Made by a program: the position numbers and the translations under genes
Shown: positions 52,517 to 62,122 of the stretch, in pieces
How the letters are laid out: every line of letters starts with the position of its first letter
How positions within the stretch are numbered: the first letter of the stretch is position 1
Assembly (NCBI GenBank): GCA_000242935.3
Contig: CP007053.1
Span: 1,364,001 to 1,428,000 of the forward strand
DNA: 64,000 nt
From: Opitutaceae bacterium TAV5
GTDB taxonomy: Bacteria > Verrucomicrobiota > Verrucomicrobiia > Opitutales > Opitutaceae
Direction: 5' to 3'
Notes under the pieces: generated by a model
Databases searched by the model: none
Told to the model about the DNA's origin: nothing
The model's input: only the letters and a program-made list of their open reading frames with translations

Positions 52517-54124
52517 GCGGCCAGGTGCATTTCCGGCGAGGCAAACGCAGGTGAGCTCAATGCACCCCCCCGGCGCTTTCGCGGGAGCCGGCGGGCGGCG
52601 GATGAGCGGCACGAGCAACAGCGCAAACGCAAACAGGCACGCCATCAGCCACAACACGTCGGCAAAGGCCAGGGTGACCGCTTCGCGACGGACCAGGCGG
52701 GCGAGCGTCCCGAGCGCGCGCTCCCCGGCCAGCGCCGGGTCCGCCGCCGCCATTTGCAGGTGGCCGCCGACCTGCGCCAGCCAGTCGCCGACCCCGGCGC
52801 TCCCGGTTTGCAGGTTCTCGTTCAGCCGCAGCCAGTGCAGGTTCGTCCGGCTGTTCAGCCACGTATTCACACACGCGATACCGACGGCGCCGCCGAGATT
52901 GCGCAGGGTGTTGAACAGCGCGCTGGCCATCTTCAGCCGCTCCGGCGACACCGAACCCAACGCCATGCTCGTCGCCGGCACGATGCACAGCAGCATGGCG
53001 CTGCCCCGTAAAAATTGCGGCCAGAACAGCTCCCGCCCGGTCCACGCCGAGGTGAGCGGCGTCATCTTCCACAGGGAAAAGGCGAACAGGCCGAGCCCGG
53101 CGGCGATCAGCAATCGCGGGTCCGCCCGGCGGGACAACCGCGATACGAAGGGCGCGGCCAGCACCATCGCCAGCCCGGCGCTGAACACCGCCTGGCCAAT
53201 CTGCAATGCGTTGAATCCGGCGATCCGCGCCAGGAACAACGGCAGCACATACACCGCGCCGAAAAGACCGAAGCCGGTGATAAAGATAAAGAGCGTGGCG
53301 ATCGCGAACGTGCGATCCCTCAGCGCGCGGAAATCCACCACCGGATGCGCGTGCCGCAGGCTGCGCCAGACAAACAGCCCGCCGGAAACCAGACACAGCA
53401 CCGCGAGCGCCCGGATGTCCGGATCGTCGAACCACCCCCAGCGGTAGCCTTCTTCCAGCACGTATTCGAGCGACGCCAGCGAGACGGCCATCAGGCCGAG
53501 CCCGGCGAGGTCGAATTTCCGGATCAGCGACGGGTTCGCTTCGTCGACCCGGGCGAGGAAGGGAATGGTGCCGGTGATGATGATGCCCGGCACGATGTTC
53601 ACAAAAAAAAGCCAGTGCCACGACCAGGTCTCCGTAATCCATCCCCCCAGCGTCGGACCGATGGTCGGCGCCAGGGCGCCGGACATGCCGAGAACGGCCG
53701 AGATGATCGCCTGCCTCGGCCCGCGAAACAGGGCAAAGCCGGTCGCAAACACGGTGGGAATCATGGCGCCGCCGAGAAATCCCTGGATCGCCCGCATCAC
53801 GATCATCGTCCCGATATTCGTCGCCAGGCCGCAGCCGAGGCTGGTCAGCGTGAATCCCGCCGCCGAAAGCGTGAACAGCCAGCGCGTGGAAAACGCCCGC
53901 GACAACACGCCCGAAAGCGGGATCATCACGATCTCCGCCATGAGATAGGCCGTCTGGATCCACGACGCCTCGTCGGGCGCGGCTCCCAGCCCCGCCGAGA
54001 TCTCGGCCACGGAACTGGCGACAATCTGGATATCGAGCAACGCCATGAACTGCCCGAGCGCCATGAGCACAAAAATCAGCAGCTTCCGGCTCTCGGGCAT
54101 CGCGGAAAGGTCGACCGTTTTCAT
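52496..54124 (-). CDS. DHA2-family (EmrB/QacA-like) MFS efflux transporter
   Basis: ATG 54124 gives 542 aa, seven bases after the membrane-fusion gene stop. It has about 14 membrane helices. Motifs: Phe-Met-Ala-Leu-Leu-Asp-Ile-Gln-Ile-Val near residue 23 (helix 1) and Ala-Pro-Thr-Ile-Gly-Pro-Thr-Leu-Gly-Gly (motif C of antiporters). It exports drugs or other hydrophobic compounds with its fusion protein. The last ~10-15 residues and the TAA come from the end of repeat copy B, so the native C-terminus has been replaced. Confidence 0.9.
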   Translation of the reverse strand: MKTVDLSAMPESRKLLIFVLMALGQFMALLDIQIVASSVAEISAGLGAAPDEASWIQTAYLMAEIVMIPLSGVLSRAFSTRWLFTLSAAGFTLTSLGCGLATNIGTMIVMRAIQGFLGGAMIPTVFATGFALFRGPRQAIISAVLGMSGALAPTIGPTLGGWITETWSWHWLFFVNIVPGIIITGTIPFLARVDEANPSLIRKFDLAGLGLMAVSLASLEYVLEEGYRWGWFDDPDIRALAVLCLVSGGLFVWRSLRHAHPVVDFRALRDRTFAIATLFIFITGFGLFGAVYVLPLFLARIAGFNALQIGQAVFSAGLAMVLAAPFVSRLSRRADPRLLIAAGLGLFAFSLWKMTPLTSAWTGRELFWPQFLRGSAMLLCIVPATSMALGSVSPERLKMASALFNTLRNLGGAVGIACVNTWLNSRTNLHWLRLNENLQTGSAGVGDWLAQVGGHLQMAAADPALAGERALGTLARLVRREAVTLAFADVLWLMACLFAFALLLVPLIRRPPAPAKAPGGCIELTCVCLAGNAPGRITRRID

Positions 54125-54131
54125 GGAGCGG

Positions 54132-55163
54132 CTACCGTTGATCCACGCTGACCGTGACCGAAAGCCCCGGCCGCAGCAGGCCCAGCTCCGCGGCGCTCCC
54201 CTCCAGCCGGATGCGCACGGGCACGCGCTGGACGATTTTGGTGAAATTGCCGGTGGCGTTTTCCGCCGGCAGCAGGGAAAATTCCGCGCCGGTCGCCGGG
54301 CTGAGGCTCTCCACCCGTCCTTCGAATTTCGCGGCGCGCCAGACATCCGCCCCGATCACCGCACGCTGGCCCGGCCGCATGCGCGCGATCTGGCTCTCCT
54401 TGTAGTTGGCCTCCACATACAGTCCCTCAGCCGGCACGATGGCCAGCAGCCGCGTGCCGGCCGCCACCCAAGCGCCGACCCGCGCCTGGCGGTTCCCGAC
54501 CACCCCGTCAACGGGCGCGCGGATTGTGGTGTACTCCAGATTGAGCCGCGCCTGCCCGGCATCGGCCTCCGCACCGGCCAGCGTCGCCTGCGCCTCGTGC
54601 TTCTGCGTCGCAATGACCGCGAGTTGCCGCTCCGCCGCCACCAGGGCCGCCCGTGCCATGTCCTCATCGGCCCGCGCCTTGGCCGCAGTCGCGCTCCGCT
54701 CCTCGAAATCCTGCTCCGACAAGGCGTTGCCCGCGACCAGCCGGCCGGCCCGGATCGCATCCGACCCGGCGCGCTGCTTTTCCGCCGCGGTGAAAGCGAT
54801 CCGGGTGCGCGCCTGCGCGATTACCGCCGCCTGCAGGTCGGCCGCCGCCGCCAGGTTTTCCAGCCTCGCTTCCGCCTGCTGCACGACGGCCTCCGCCCGG
54901 GCGAGTGCGGCGCGATAATCGCGGTCGTCGATCACCGCGAGCACGTCGCCGGTGCGGACCCGCTGGTTGTCGCGCGCCGCCACACTCGCCAGCGTGCCCG
55001 GCACCCGCGAGGAAACCGGCGTGATGTCGGCGGCGACAAAGGCGTCGTCCGTTGTCTCGTGAAACCGCCCCTCCCGCCACCAGCGAATGCCGGCGATCCC
55101 CGCTGCGACGAGAAGCAACAACGCGACCGCCACCAGCACGGGGCGGCGGCGTTTTCCGCTCAT
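54132..55163 (-). CDS. HlyD/EmrA-type membrane-fusion protein
   Basis: ATG 55163 gives 343 aa; ATG 55187 is in frame, but would place an operator-like repeat inside the coding region. One membrane helix (~7-30), a lipoyl-like half motif (Val-Pro-Gly-Thr-Leu-Ala, Val-Arg-Thr-Gly-Asp-Val-Leu-Ala-Val-Ile-Asp), a long coiled coil (~80-175) and the second lipoyl half with Ile-Arg-Ala-Pro-Val-Asp-Gly-Val-Val. Pairs with the MFS protein to span the periplasm. Divergent from the TetR gene. Confidence 0.9.
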   Translation of the reverse strand: MSGKRRRPVLVAVALLLLVAAGIAGIRWWREGRFHETTDDAFVAADITPVSSRVPGTLASVAARDNQRVRTGDVLAVIDDRDYRAALARAEAVVQQAEARLENLAAAADLQAAVIAQARTRIAFTAAEKQRAGSDAIRAGRLVAGNALSEQDFEERSATAAKARADEDMARAALVAAERQLAVIATQKHEAQATLAGAEADAGQARLNLEYTTIRAPVDGVVGNRQARVGAWVAAGTRLLAIVPAEGLYVEANYKESQIARMRPGQRAVIGADVWRAAKFEGRVESLSPATGAEFSLLPAENATGNFTKIVQRVPVRIRLEGSAAELGLLRPGLSVTVSVDQR

Positions 55164-55165
55164 TG

Positions 55166-55247
55166 CATTATGGTCATCATATTTCATCGCATCAGAAGAA
55201 TCGTCTCGAAATGCTCCCGTCAACCGGATTACATTATCCTCATCATA
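55166..55247. promoter_or_regulatory. Direct repeats in the efflux/TetR intergenic region
   Basis: CATTAT-GG-TCATCATA (55166-55181) and CATTAT-CC-TCATCATA (55232-55247) are identical at 14 of 16 positions. Each has a partly palindromic core. They lie close to the start of each divergent gene and are candidates for TetR binding. Confidence 0.5.
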
Positions 55248-55270
55248 CAACAACGGCACCCTGAAAAATC

Positions 55271-55828
55271 ATGCGCTACGAAAAGGATCATAAGGAAAAG
55301 TCTCACCGGCGGGTGGTGGAAGCCGCGGCCGCCCGGTTTCGCAAGGAGGGTCTGGACAGCGTCGGCGTGGTGACGCTGATGAACGACGCCGGTCTCACTC
55401 ATGGCGCGTTCTACAGTCATTTCCCCTCGAAGGAAGCACTGGTCGGCGAAGCCATCGGGGCGAGCATGGACGAATTGTTCCGCCGCTCGGTCGAGAAAAC
55501 GAAAGAGGGTGGGATCGAGGGCCTGATTTCCCGTTACCTGCGTGCCGAGCATCGGGCGCATCCCGAGAAGGGTTGTCCGGTCGCGGCCCTGGGCGCGGAG
55601 ATCGGCCGTCGTGCCCGCCCCACGCGCGCGATCTACACCCGCAAGCTGAAACGGATGCTCGCCCACATCGAATCCCTGTTGCCGGATCCCAAGCCGGAGA
55701 CCGCGCAAGCGATCTTCGCGCTCCTGGTCGGCAGCCTGCAACTGGCCCGGACGGTGACCGACCCGGCGCTTTCCGACCGGATTCTCGAATCGGGCAAAAC
55801 CGCCGCGCTTGCACTGGCGCAGCGTTGA
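55271..55828 (+). CDS. TetR/AcrR-family transcription regulator
   Basis: A 185-aa protein. N-terminal TetR helix-turn-helix (~10-55: Val-Val-Glu-Ala-Ala-Ala-Ala-Arg-Phe, Asn-Asp-Ala-Gly-Leu-Thr-His-Gly-Ala-Phe-Tyr-Ser-His-Phe) and a ligand domain with Gly-Cys-Pro-Val-Ala-Ala-Leu (~98), common in regulators of efflux and quinone or aldehyde responses. It should repress the divergent emrAB-like pair. Confidence 0.9.
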   Translation: MRYEKDHKEKSHRRVVEAAAARFRKEGLDSVGVVTLMNDAGLTHGAFYSHFPSKEALVGEAIGASMDELFRRSVEKTKEGGIEGLISRYLRAEHRAHPEKGCPVAALGAEIGRRARPTRAIYTRKLKRMLAHIESLLPDPKPETAQAIFALLVGSLQLARTVTDPALSDRILESGKTAALALAQR

Positions 55829-56113
55829 GGTGCCAACGCCATCGCACAGAAGCGCGGGGATCCGGCGGGGCGGGGAATGAGGGAAGAAACGTGTGATTCA
55901 GAATTTTGAACAGAAGTTAAGAAGGGAACGAAGGCGCTCCAGTACCCGTAACCCGTCCCGCCTCCGGAACCTTTTCCCTCGGGAAAAAAGTCTCTTTCAC
56001 CCAATCATCTTCCGTCTGCCAGCGGGCCTTCGTTTCCTTTTCATCTTCTGTTCAATAAAAACTTCTGTGATAAAACCGAGGTTTCTTGTGAGGTGAGGTA
56101 ACCCTCGGTGCGT

Positions 56114-56920
56114 CTAGACGGTCGGTATGGTTCCCCCGTCGATGACGTATTCGCTGCCATGGATGGACGCCGCCCGCCCGGAGGCGAGAAATGCCACCAG
56201 TTCGGCGATTTCTTCCGGCCAGGCGGGACGCCCGATCGGGATCCCTCCCAAGGCATTCATGATGCCCTGCCGCGCGGTGGCCTCGTCCGTGCCGGCATGA
56301 GCCGCCAGCCTGCCGACCATGGCCTCGGATGCAGGCGTCATGATCCAGCCCGGGGCGATGGCGGTCACCCGGATCCCCTTCGGGCCGACTTCCTTCGACA
56401 GCACCTTGCTGTAAGTGGAGAGCGCGGCTTTCGCCGCCGCGTACGCCGTCGTCGATTCATGCAGCGGCAGGCGGCGCTGGATGGATGAAATATGAAGGAC
56501 CACGCCCGCACCGCGCTCGATCATCTGCGGGAGGAGCGCCCGGTCCAGACGGACCGCCGCCATGAGATTGAGCTCCAGCTCCTGCTGCCAAAGCTCGTCC
56601 GTCACGGCCGCGAAGCCGCCTCCCGGAGTGGCGGAGCCGCCGACATTATGGACGAGGATATCCACGCCGCCGAATTCCCGCATGACGGTCCCGGCCACCT
56701 TCGTCGTTCCTGCCGCGGTGGCGAGATCCGCCTGCACGAAGAGCGCGGGCTCCTGGCCATCCGGCAGGCCGGAGCGGGCAGTCGTGGCAACCCTGGCGCC
56801 GGCGGCGGCAAGCCGGCGAACGATGGCTTCGCCCGCGCCCTTGGTTCCACCCGTCACCAGGATGCGCATCCCGGAAAATTCATGCGGATCGATCGAGTAT
56901 CGGGAAACCTGTTTTGTCAT
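56114..56920 (-). CDS. Short-chain dehydrogenase/reductase (SDR)
   Basis: ATG 56920 gives 268 aa. Nucleotide site Val-Thr-Gly-Gly-Thr-Lys-Gly-Ala-Gly (~20-28), Asn-Val-Gly-Gly (~92), catalytic Ser (Ile-Ser-Ser-Ile) with Tyr-Ala-Ala-Ala-Lys (~157), then Ala-Pro-Gly-Trp-Ile. The usual classical SDR fold and length. The substrate is unknown. It follows the SnoaL-like gene by 49 bases. Confidence 0.9.
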   Translation of the reverse strand: MTKQVSRYSIDPHEFSGMRILVTGGTKGAGEAIVRRLAAAGARVATTARSGLPDGQEPALFVQADLATAAGTTKVAGTVMREFGGVDILVHNVGGSATPGGGFAAVTDELWQQELELNLMAAVRLDRALLPQMIERGAGVVLHISSIQRRLPLHESTTAYAAAKAALSTYSKVLSKEVGPKGIRVTAIAPGWIMTPASEAMVGRLAAHAGTDEATARQGIMNALGGIPIGRPAWPEEIAELVAFLASGRAASIHGSEYVIDGGTIPTV

Positions 56921-56969
56921 AAGATTTGGAATACGGATTCGCGTGTGGTCGCCGGAGAGGATTTGCCGT

Positions 56970-57305
56970 TCAGGGCGAGATATGGAGGCGGGTGATCGTG
57001 TCGCCCCCCAGGGTAAACCGGAAACGCAGCCGGGCGGGGCTGCCCTCGAAGTCGCCGGAAACGTCACCGGCAAGGACGGTGTCGCCGTCGAGCGTCGAGA
57101 CCTCGCTCACCGCCAGCACGGGGCGGTATTTCCGGCCGACGTCCTCGAACCATGCCTCGATCGCCGGCCGGCCCCGGTAGTCATGCCCCTCGTCGCGGAC
57201 GTGCGCATCGTCGGCAAAGCAGGCGGCGAGGGCCGCGCTGTCGTGGCGGTTGTGGGCTGCAACGAACGCAGCGAGGAGCGGTGGCAGTGAGAGCGGTATC
57301 GACAT
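56970..57305 (-). CDS. SnoaL/NTF2-like small protein
   Basis: The 111-aa protein has the NTF2-like start ([19 protein letters not shown]), then [11 protein letters not shown]. A single cone-shaped alpha/beta domain of the SnoaL type; it may be an isomerase-like enzyme or a binding protein. It lies between the WYL regulator and the SDR gene in one probable operon. Confidence 0.8.
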   Translation of the reverse strand: MSIPLSLPPLLAAFVAAHNRHDSAALAACFADDAHVRDEGHDYRGRPAIEAWFEDVGRKYRPVLAVSEVSTLDGDTVLAGDVSGDFEGSPARLRFRFTLGGDTITRLHISP

Positions 57306-57341
57306 GCCCCCATCCTATCACCGGCGACTGACAACCCTGTG

Positions 57342-58295
57342 TCAGGATGCTTTGCCGGGATTCATTTTGTGATGGTTCGCCGCCGCGGCGCCTGCGGCCA
57401 CGAGCCGTTTTCGCAGGGCGGCCGGTTCCAGGACGGTGGCCGCGGTGCCGAAGGAGAGCAGCCAGCCCGCGAGCCGTTCCCATTCCACCGCGGCCAGCGT
57501 AAACACCGTGCCGCCCTCGACGGGTTTCTCGTCGACGATGCCTTGCCACCATTCGCGCTTCACCCGGTCCGCCGCGAGCGGGGCGAACGTGACGCGGGCT
57601 TTCAGGGTCGGCGCGGGCATCGTTTCCCGCATGAACGTGGCCAGATCGAAATCCGGCCGCGGAATGAAATTTTCGCGGGTGGCCAGCACCTCGCTCATCC
57701 GGTCAGTCCGGAAATCCCGATACGCGCGGCGCAGCCGGCACCAGGCGATCAGGTGCCAGCGTTCGAGGTAATGGATCAGGCCATGCGGCTCGGCCGTGCG
57801 AGGCTCCGGCTCATGCCGGCCCGCTCCCTGATAGCGAAACTGCAGGACCTGCCGGCCCGCCAGCGCCCGCTGGATCAGGTCGAGCGACGCCTGCGCCGGG
57901 TGCGGCGGGCTGGCCGTGGTGGCGAGGGCGCGCTCCAGCCGCGACAACCGGTCCTGGTCGCCGCGGGAAAGCACCGCCCGCACCTTGGCCACGGCGGAAC
58001 GCATCTGCGTGGCGACGGAATCATCGGTAAAGCGCTCGACCAGCAGCCCGCCGACCGCGAGGGCGTCGGCCTCTCCCGGAGTGAAGTTGACCGGCGGGAG
58101 CAGATAACCGCGCCTCAGCGCATAACCGACACCCGCCTCCGCCACGATCGGGACGCCCGCCTCTCCCAGCGCCGCCAGGTCCCGGTAGATCGTGCGAACG
58201 CTCAGGCCGAAGTGGCCGGCCATCTCGCCGGCCGTGACCACACGCCTGGATTGCAAAAAAAGGATCTGGGCCAACAAACGGTCCACCCGGTTCAT
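57342..58295 (-). CDS. YafY-type transcription regulator (HTH-WYL)
   Basis: ATG 58295 gives 317 aa. The N-terminal helix-turn-helix (~1-55: Val-Thr-Ala-Gly-Glu-Met-Ala, Ser-Val-Arg-Thr-Ile-Tyr-Arg-Asp-Leu-Ala-Ala-Leu) is followed by a WYL domain (~135-215, Arg-Trp-His-Leu-Ile-Ala-Trp-Cys-Arg-Leu-Arg) and a WCX-like end. It heads the WYL-SnoaL-SDR unit and probably controls it. Confidence 0.9.
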   Translation of the reverse strand: MNRVDRLLAQILFLQSRRVVTAGEMAGHFGLSVRTIYRDLAALGEAGVPIVAEAGVGYALRRGYLLPPVNFTPGEADALAVGGLLVERFTDDSVATQMRSAVAKVRAVLSRGDQDRLSRLERALATTASPPHPAQASLDLIQRALAGRQVLQFRYQGAGRHEPEPRTAEPHGLIHYLERWHLIAWCRLRRAYRDFRTDRMSEVLATRENFIPRPDFDLATFMRETMPAPTLKARVTFAPLAADRVKREWWQGIVDEKPVEGGTVFTLAAVEWERLAGWLLSFGTAATVLEPAALRKRLVAAGAAAANHHKMNPGKAS

Positions 58296-58486
58296 CGCCG
58301 CGTTGTGCGGGAGAAAACGGAAGAAGGCAATGCCCCGCCGATCGGCGCCACGCCCGCCGCGCCCCGATGATCCGCGGCAGAAAGTGTGCCCGTGCGCGCC
58401 GGGCGATCCCGTCGCCATTCTTTGACCCCGCTCCGGACCTCCCTCAAGCCCGGTCGCCGTCCTCATGGACGGAAAGGGGCATTTTC

Positions 58487-58508
58487 AATATTCGCATTGA
58501 CGAATATT
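58487..58508 (+). promoter_or_regulatory. ArsR operator
   Basis: A perfect inverted repeat AATATTCG-CATTGA-CGAATATT lies 22 bases before the arsR ATG, inside an AT-rich promoter with a further ATTCG/CGAAT half-site. This is a typical ArsR/SmtB site. Confidence 0.75.
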
Positions 58509-58530
58509 CGTATATCCGAATGTTTGCAGC

Positions 58531-58932
58531 ATGGAGCTGATCAGAATCTACGAGTGCCTCTGCGACCGGACCCGGTTGCGCATCCTGAATCTGCTGTGTT
58601 CGGGTCCGTTGTGCGTCTGCCACATCCAGGAAATCCTCGGCGAACCGCAGGTGAAGGTTTCCCGGCATCTCAATTATCTGAAAACGCGCGGCCTGGTGGA
58701 AGTGCGACGCGAGGCCAACTGGATGATCTACAGCCTGCCGGTGAAGCGCCCGCGCGAACTCGAAGCGAATCTCGCCTGCCTGCAAGACTGCGCCGCCGGG
58801 GACAGGCTCGTCATCCGCGACAACGCGCGGCAGGCCAGGGTTCGCGCCCGGCTGACAGGGGACGAAACCATTGCCTGCTGCGGGCTGTCCCGCAAACAGG
58901 CCGCGCAATCCGCCGGTGTTGCCCGCGCATGA
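58531..58932 (+). CDS. arsR: ArsR-family arsenic-responsive repressor
   Basis: A 133-aa winged-helix protein. [11 protein letters not shown] (~25-35) contains the Cys-Val-Cys metalloid site in the DNA-binding helix region, then Val-Ser-Arg-His-Leu-Asn-Tyr-Leu. A C-terminal Cys-Cys pair (~118) adds possible thiol ligands. Autoregulates via the palindrome upstream. Its TGA overlaps the pump start. Confidence 0.93.
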   Translation: MELIRIYECLCDRTRLRILNLLCSGPLCVCHIQEILGEPQVKVSRHLNYLKTRGLVEVRREANWMIYSLPVKRPRELEANLACLQDCAAGDRLVIRDNARQARVRARLTGDETIACCGLSRKQAAQSAGVARA

Positions 58933-59987
58933 ATCCTTCCGTCTCGCGTGGCATGTCCTTCCTCGACCGCTACCTGACGGTCTGGATTTTCGCGGCGATG
59001 GGGCTGGGCGTGTTGCTCGGGCATTTTGTCGTCACTGACCCGGAGGCGTTTTTCGCGCCGATGACGGCGGGGACGACCAACCTGCCCATCGCCATCGGGC
59101 TCGTCCTGATGATGTATCCGCCGCTGGCCAAGGTGCGCTACTCGCAATTGCCCGGGGTCCTTGCCGACCGCCGCATCCTCGCCCTCTCGCTGGTGCAAAA
59201 CTGGCTGGTCGGCCCCGTGCTGATGTTTCTGCTGGCGGTGGTGTTTTTGCGCGGCCATCCGGACTACATGGTCGGGCTCATCCTCGTGGGCATCGCACGC
59301 TGCATCGCGATGGTGCTGGTATGGAACGAACTCGCCAGGGGCAACAACGACTACGCCGCCGCGCTGGTCGCGCTCAACAGCATCGCACAAATCCTGTTTT
59401 ACAGTTTTTACGCATGGCTGTTCATCACGGTGCTGCCGCCCTGGTTCGGCATGGAAGGCGTGGTGGTGCCGGTGGCGATGGCGGATATTTTCCGGAGCGT
59501 GATGATTTATCTCGGCATCCCGTTCGCGGCGGGCGTCCTGAGCCGTGCGGCGCTCATCCCGCTCAAGGGGGCGGAGTGGTTCGAGAAAAAATTCCTGCCG
59601 CGCATCTCGCCGCTCACGCTGGTCGCGTTGCTGTTCACGATCGTCGTGATGTTCACGTTCAAGGGCGACACCCTCGTCTCGCTGCCGGCGGACGTGTTGC
59701 TCATCGCGCTTCCGCTGACGCTGTATTTTGCCGTCATGTTCGGCGTGAGTTTCACCATGTCGAAGTGGCTGGGAGCGGATTATTCGCGGGCGACGACCCT
59801 GGCCTTCACTTCGGCGGGGAACAATTTCGAACTGGCGATTGCGGTCGCCATTGCGGTGTTCGGCATCGGTTCGGGCGTGGCGTTCGCCGCCGTGGTCGGC
59901 CCGCTCATCGAGGTCCCGGTGCTTGTCGGCCTCGTCCATGTGGCGCTGCGGCTGAGGAAGCATTTCCCCGACAATTCGCCCCGATAA
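58929..59987 (+). CDS. ACR3-family arsenite efflux pump
   Basis: ATG 58929 overlaps arsR by four bases (352 aa). About ten membrane helices. The ACR3 signature [12 protein letters not shown] with the essential Cys, Leu-Ala-Arg-Gly-Asn-Asn-Asp, and [12 protein letters not shown] are present. It pumps arsenite out of the cell. Confidence 0.95.
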   Translation: MNPSVSRGMSFLDRYLTVWIFAAMGLGVLLGHFVVTDPEAFFAPMTAGTTNLPIAIGLVLMMYPPLAKVRYSQLPGVLADRRILALSLVQNWLVGPVLMFLLAVVFLRGHPDYMVGLILVGIARCIAMVLVWNELARGNNDYAAALVALNSIAQILFYSFYAWLFITVLPPWFGMEGVVVPVAMADIFRSVMIYLGIPFAAGVLSRAALIPLKGAEWFEKKFLPRISPLTLVALLFTIVVMFTFKGDTLVSLPADVLLIALPLTLYFAVMFGVSFTMSKWLGADYSRATTLAFTSAGNNFELAIAVAIAVFGIGSGVAFAAVVGPLIEVPVLVGLVHVALRLRKHFPDNSPR

Positions 59988-60005
59988 CATCATCTCTTCG
60001 TGAAT

Positions 60006-60446
60006 ATGAAACCAGACATTCTTGTTCTCTGCACGGGCAACTCCTGCCGCAGCCAGATGGCGGAGGGCTTCCTGCGCGCGGCGGCCGGCGACCTCGTCGA
60101 GGTCCATAGCGCGGGCTCCAGGCCCGCCGGCCAGGTCCATCCGCTGGCCCTCCAGGTCATGCGCGAGGCGGGCATCGACCTGTCGTCGCATCGTCCGAAG
60201 CACATGAGCGAATTTGTCGAACGGACCATCACCACGGTCATCACGGTGTGCGGCCTCGCCGACGAAGCCTGCCCGGTATTTCCCGGCCAGGTGAACCGCC
60301 ATCACTGGCGCTTTCCCGACCCCGCGCAAGCCACCGGCACCGGAGAGGAAATCCTCGCAGAGTTCCGCCACGTGCGCGACCGGATCCGGCTCGTCTTCGA
60401 AGCCTATGCCGCCGGGTTGAAGGAAGGCCGAAGGCTCCGCACATAG
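60006..60446 (+). CDS. arsC: Thioredoxin-type arsenate reductase (LMW phosphatase family)
   Basis: ATG 60006 gives 146 aa (a GTG two codons upstream is possible). P-loop Cys-Thr-Gly-Asn-Ser-Cys-Arg-Ser near residue 9, Thr-Val-Cys and Ala-Cys-Pro-Val-Phe (two Cys seven apart, ~81 and 88), then Phe-Pro-Asp-Pro-Ala. The three catalytic Cys mark the thioredoxin-coupled class. Third gene of the arsenic operon, reducing arsenate to arsenite for the pump. Confidence 0.93.
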   Translation: MKPDILVLCTGNSCRSQMAEGFLRAAAGDLVEVHSAGSRPAGQVHPLALQVMREAGIDLSSHRPKHMSEFVERTITTVITVCGLADEACPVFPGQVNRHHWRFPDPAQATGTGEEILAEFRHVRDRIRLVFEAYAAGLKEGRRLRT

Positions 60447-60815
60447 CCGGAAATGCCAAAGAGCCGCAGGGTTCCTGCCGTCCAGAGCGCCGGAATCACC
60501 CGGCCGGCCCGGAGCTTTCCCGGAAATCCGGTGAACATCTCTTCGGTGTCGGCCGCTTCGGGGAAACCGGCGCGGCGGATTTTCATGGTACTGAATACGT
60601 TGTCGCCATTGGTGAGGTAAAGACATCATTCCGCGCCGTCGGGGGCCGTACCGGCCCGCACTGTGACCCGGGCGACAGCATCGCCTGCGTGGTCTCTCAT
60701 CCGCGTCTTCTGAAATTTGGGTTTGCCACTCTCTCCGCCCGCACGACACGCTCCGCCCTTTAACGTTTCTCAGCAGTCCGCACCCAATCCGCATCCACTT
60801 AACACACCAAACAGC
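60447..60815. other. 369-bp intergenic region without a gene
   Basis: No credible frame or structured element was seen. The right part should carry the promoter of the phosphofructokinase gene. Confidence 0.5.
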
Positions 60816-62075
60816 ATGGCCGAAGAACTCACAGGAAATGTCCTGGTAGGGCAATCAGGGGGCCCCACCGCCGTCATCAATGCCAGCGTCGCCGGAGTCG
60901 TCTCCGAAGCGCTCAACCACGAATGCATCGAGGAAATCTATGGCACGCTCAACGGCGTCCTCGGCATCCTCAACGAAGACCTGATCGACCTTGCGTCCGA
61001 ATCGCAGCAGGCCATCCGCGGCCTCCGCTACACGCCCGGCGCCGCCCTCGGCACCTGCCGCTACAAACTCAAGAAACAACAGGATTTCGATCGCGTGCTC
61101 GAAGTTTTCAAGGCGCACAACATCCGCTACTTCTTCTACGCGGGCGGCAACGACTCCCAGGACACCGCCGACAAGATCTCCAAGCTCGCCGCCCAGCAGG
61201 GCTATGACCTCCGGGTCATCGGCATCCCGAAGACCATCGACAACGACCTGCCGGTGACCGACCACTGCCCCGGCTACGGCTCCGTCATCAAGTATATCTC
61301 CACGACCGTCCGTGAGATCGCCTGCGACAACGAGGCCATGGGCCAGCACGACCTCGTGCAGATCGTCGAGGTCATGGGCCGCAATGCCGGCTGGATCGCC
61401 GCCGGCGCCGCCCTCGCCAAGCGCCGCGATCATCCGCACGACGCCCCGCACCTCATCTACCTCCCCGAAGTGCCTTTCACCACGGAGAAGTTCGTCGCCG
61501 ACGTGCAGCGCGTCCTCAAGCGCGAGAAATACTGTCTCATCGTCGTCGGCGAAGGCCTTGTCGACGCCGACGGCAATTATATCTCCGCCGAGGACAAGAC
61601 CGACGCCTTCGGCCACTCCCAGCTCGGGGGCGCCGCCGACTACCTGCAAAGCCTCGTCGAGCAAAACCTGCCCGGCGTCAAGGCCCGCACCGTCAAGCTC
61701 GGCATGGCCCAGCGCGCCGCCGCCCATGCCGGCTCGAAGGCCGACGCCGACGAGGCCTACCTCGCCGGCACCAAGGCCGTCGAGGCCGCCGTCAATGGCG
61801 AGACCGACGTCATGGTCACCCTCGTCCGTGGCGACACCGACCACTATACCTGCGAAACCGCGCTCGCCCCCCTGAGCGACATCGCCAACGGCGTCAAAAA
61901 ACTCCCCCGCGAGTGGATCAACGAAGACGGCGTGAGCATGAACCACCAGTTTGTCCGCTACGCCACTCCGCTCATCCAGGGCGAGACGCCGGTTCCCTAC
62001 GAAAACGGCCTCCCCTCCTTCGCGAAGCTGGAAAAAGTCCGCGTCGACAAAAAGCTCGCCGCCTACGAACTCTGA
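60816..62075 (+). CDS. 6-phosphofructokinase, PPi-type
   Basis: A 419-aa protein with the PFK fold: Gly-Gln-Ser-Gly-Gly-Pro-Thr-Ala-Val-Ile-Asn-Ala near the N-terminus, Phe-Tyr-Ala-Gly-Gly-Asn-Asp-Ser (~112), Pro-Lys-Thr-Ile-Asp-Asn-Asp (~140, with the Lys typical of PPi enzymes), and Glu-Val-Met-Gly-Arg-Asn-Ala-Gly-Trp (~187). It phosphorylates fructose-6-phosphate, probably with pyrophosphate. The Gly-Gly-Asn-Asp phosphate loop differs from the Gly-Gly-Asp-Gly/Asp of better-known groups. A stem-loop terminator follows. Confidence 0.9.
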   Translation: MAEELTGNVLVGQSGGPTAVINASVAGVVSEALNHECIEEIYGTLNGVLGILNEDLIDLASESQQAIRGLRYTPGAALGTCRYKLKKQQDFDRVLEVFKAHNIRYFFYAGGNDSQDTADKISKLAAQQGYDLRVIGIPKTIDNDLPVTDHCPGYGSVIKYISTTVREIACDNEAMGQHDLVQIVEVMGRNAGWIAAGAALAKRRDHPHDAPHLIYLPEVPFTTEKFVADVQRVLKREKYCLIVVGEGLVDADGNYISAEDKTDAFGHSQLGGAADYLQSLVEQNLPGVKARTVKLGMAQRAAAHAGSKADADEAYLAGTKAVEAAVNGETDVMVTLVRGDTDHYTCETALAPLSDIANGVKKLPREWINEDGVSMNHQFVRYATPLIQGETPVPYENGLPSFAKLEKVRVDKKLAAYEL

Positions 62076-62084
62076 CCCGCCGGT

Positions 62085-62111
62085 GACACGGGCCGATGAC
62101 CGGCCCGTGTC
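62085..62111 (+). terminator. Terminator of the phosphofructokinase gene
   Basis: GACACGGGCCG pairs with CGGCCCGTGTC (11 bp, 5-base loop) beginning nine bases after the stop, followed by CGTTT. Confidence 0.75.
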
Positions 62112-62122
62112 CGTTTAGCGAC

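Noticed and set aside
54045-55373. 442-aa plus-strand frame across the membrane-fusion and TetR genes
   Set aside because: It crosses two well-supported genes and its translation is low-complexity Arg/His/Pro.
58386-58928. Upstream extension of the ACR3 pump frame to 58386
   Set aside because: It would overlap the whole arsR gene and its operator; the ATG at 58929 matches the family start.
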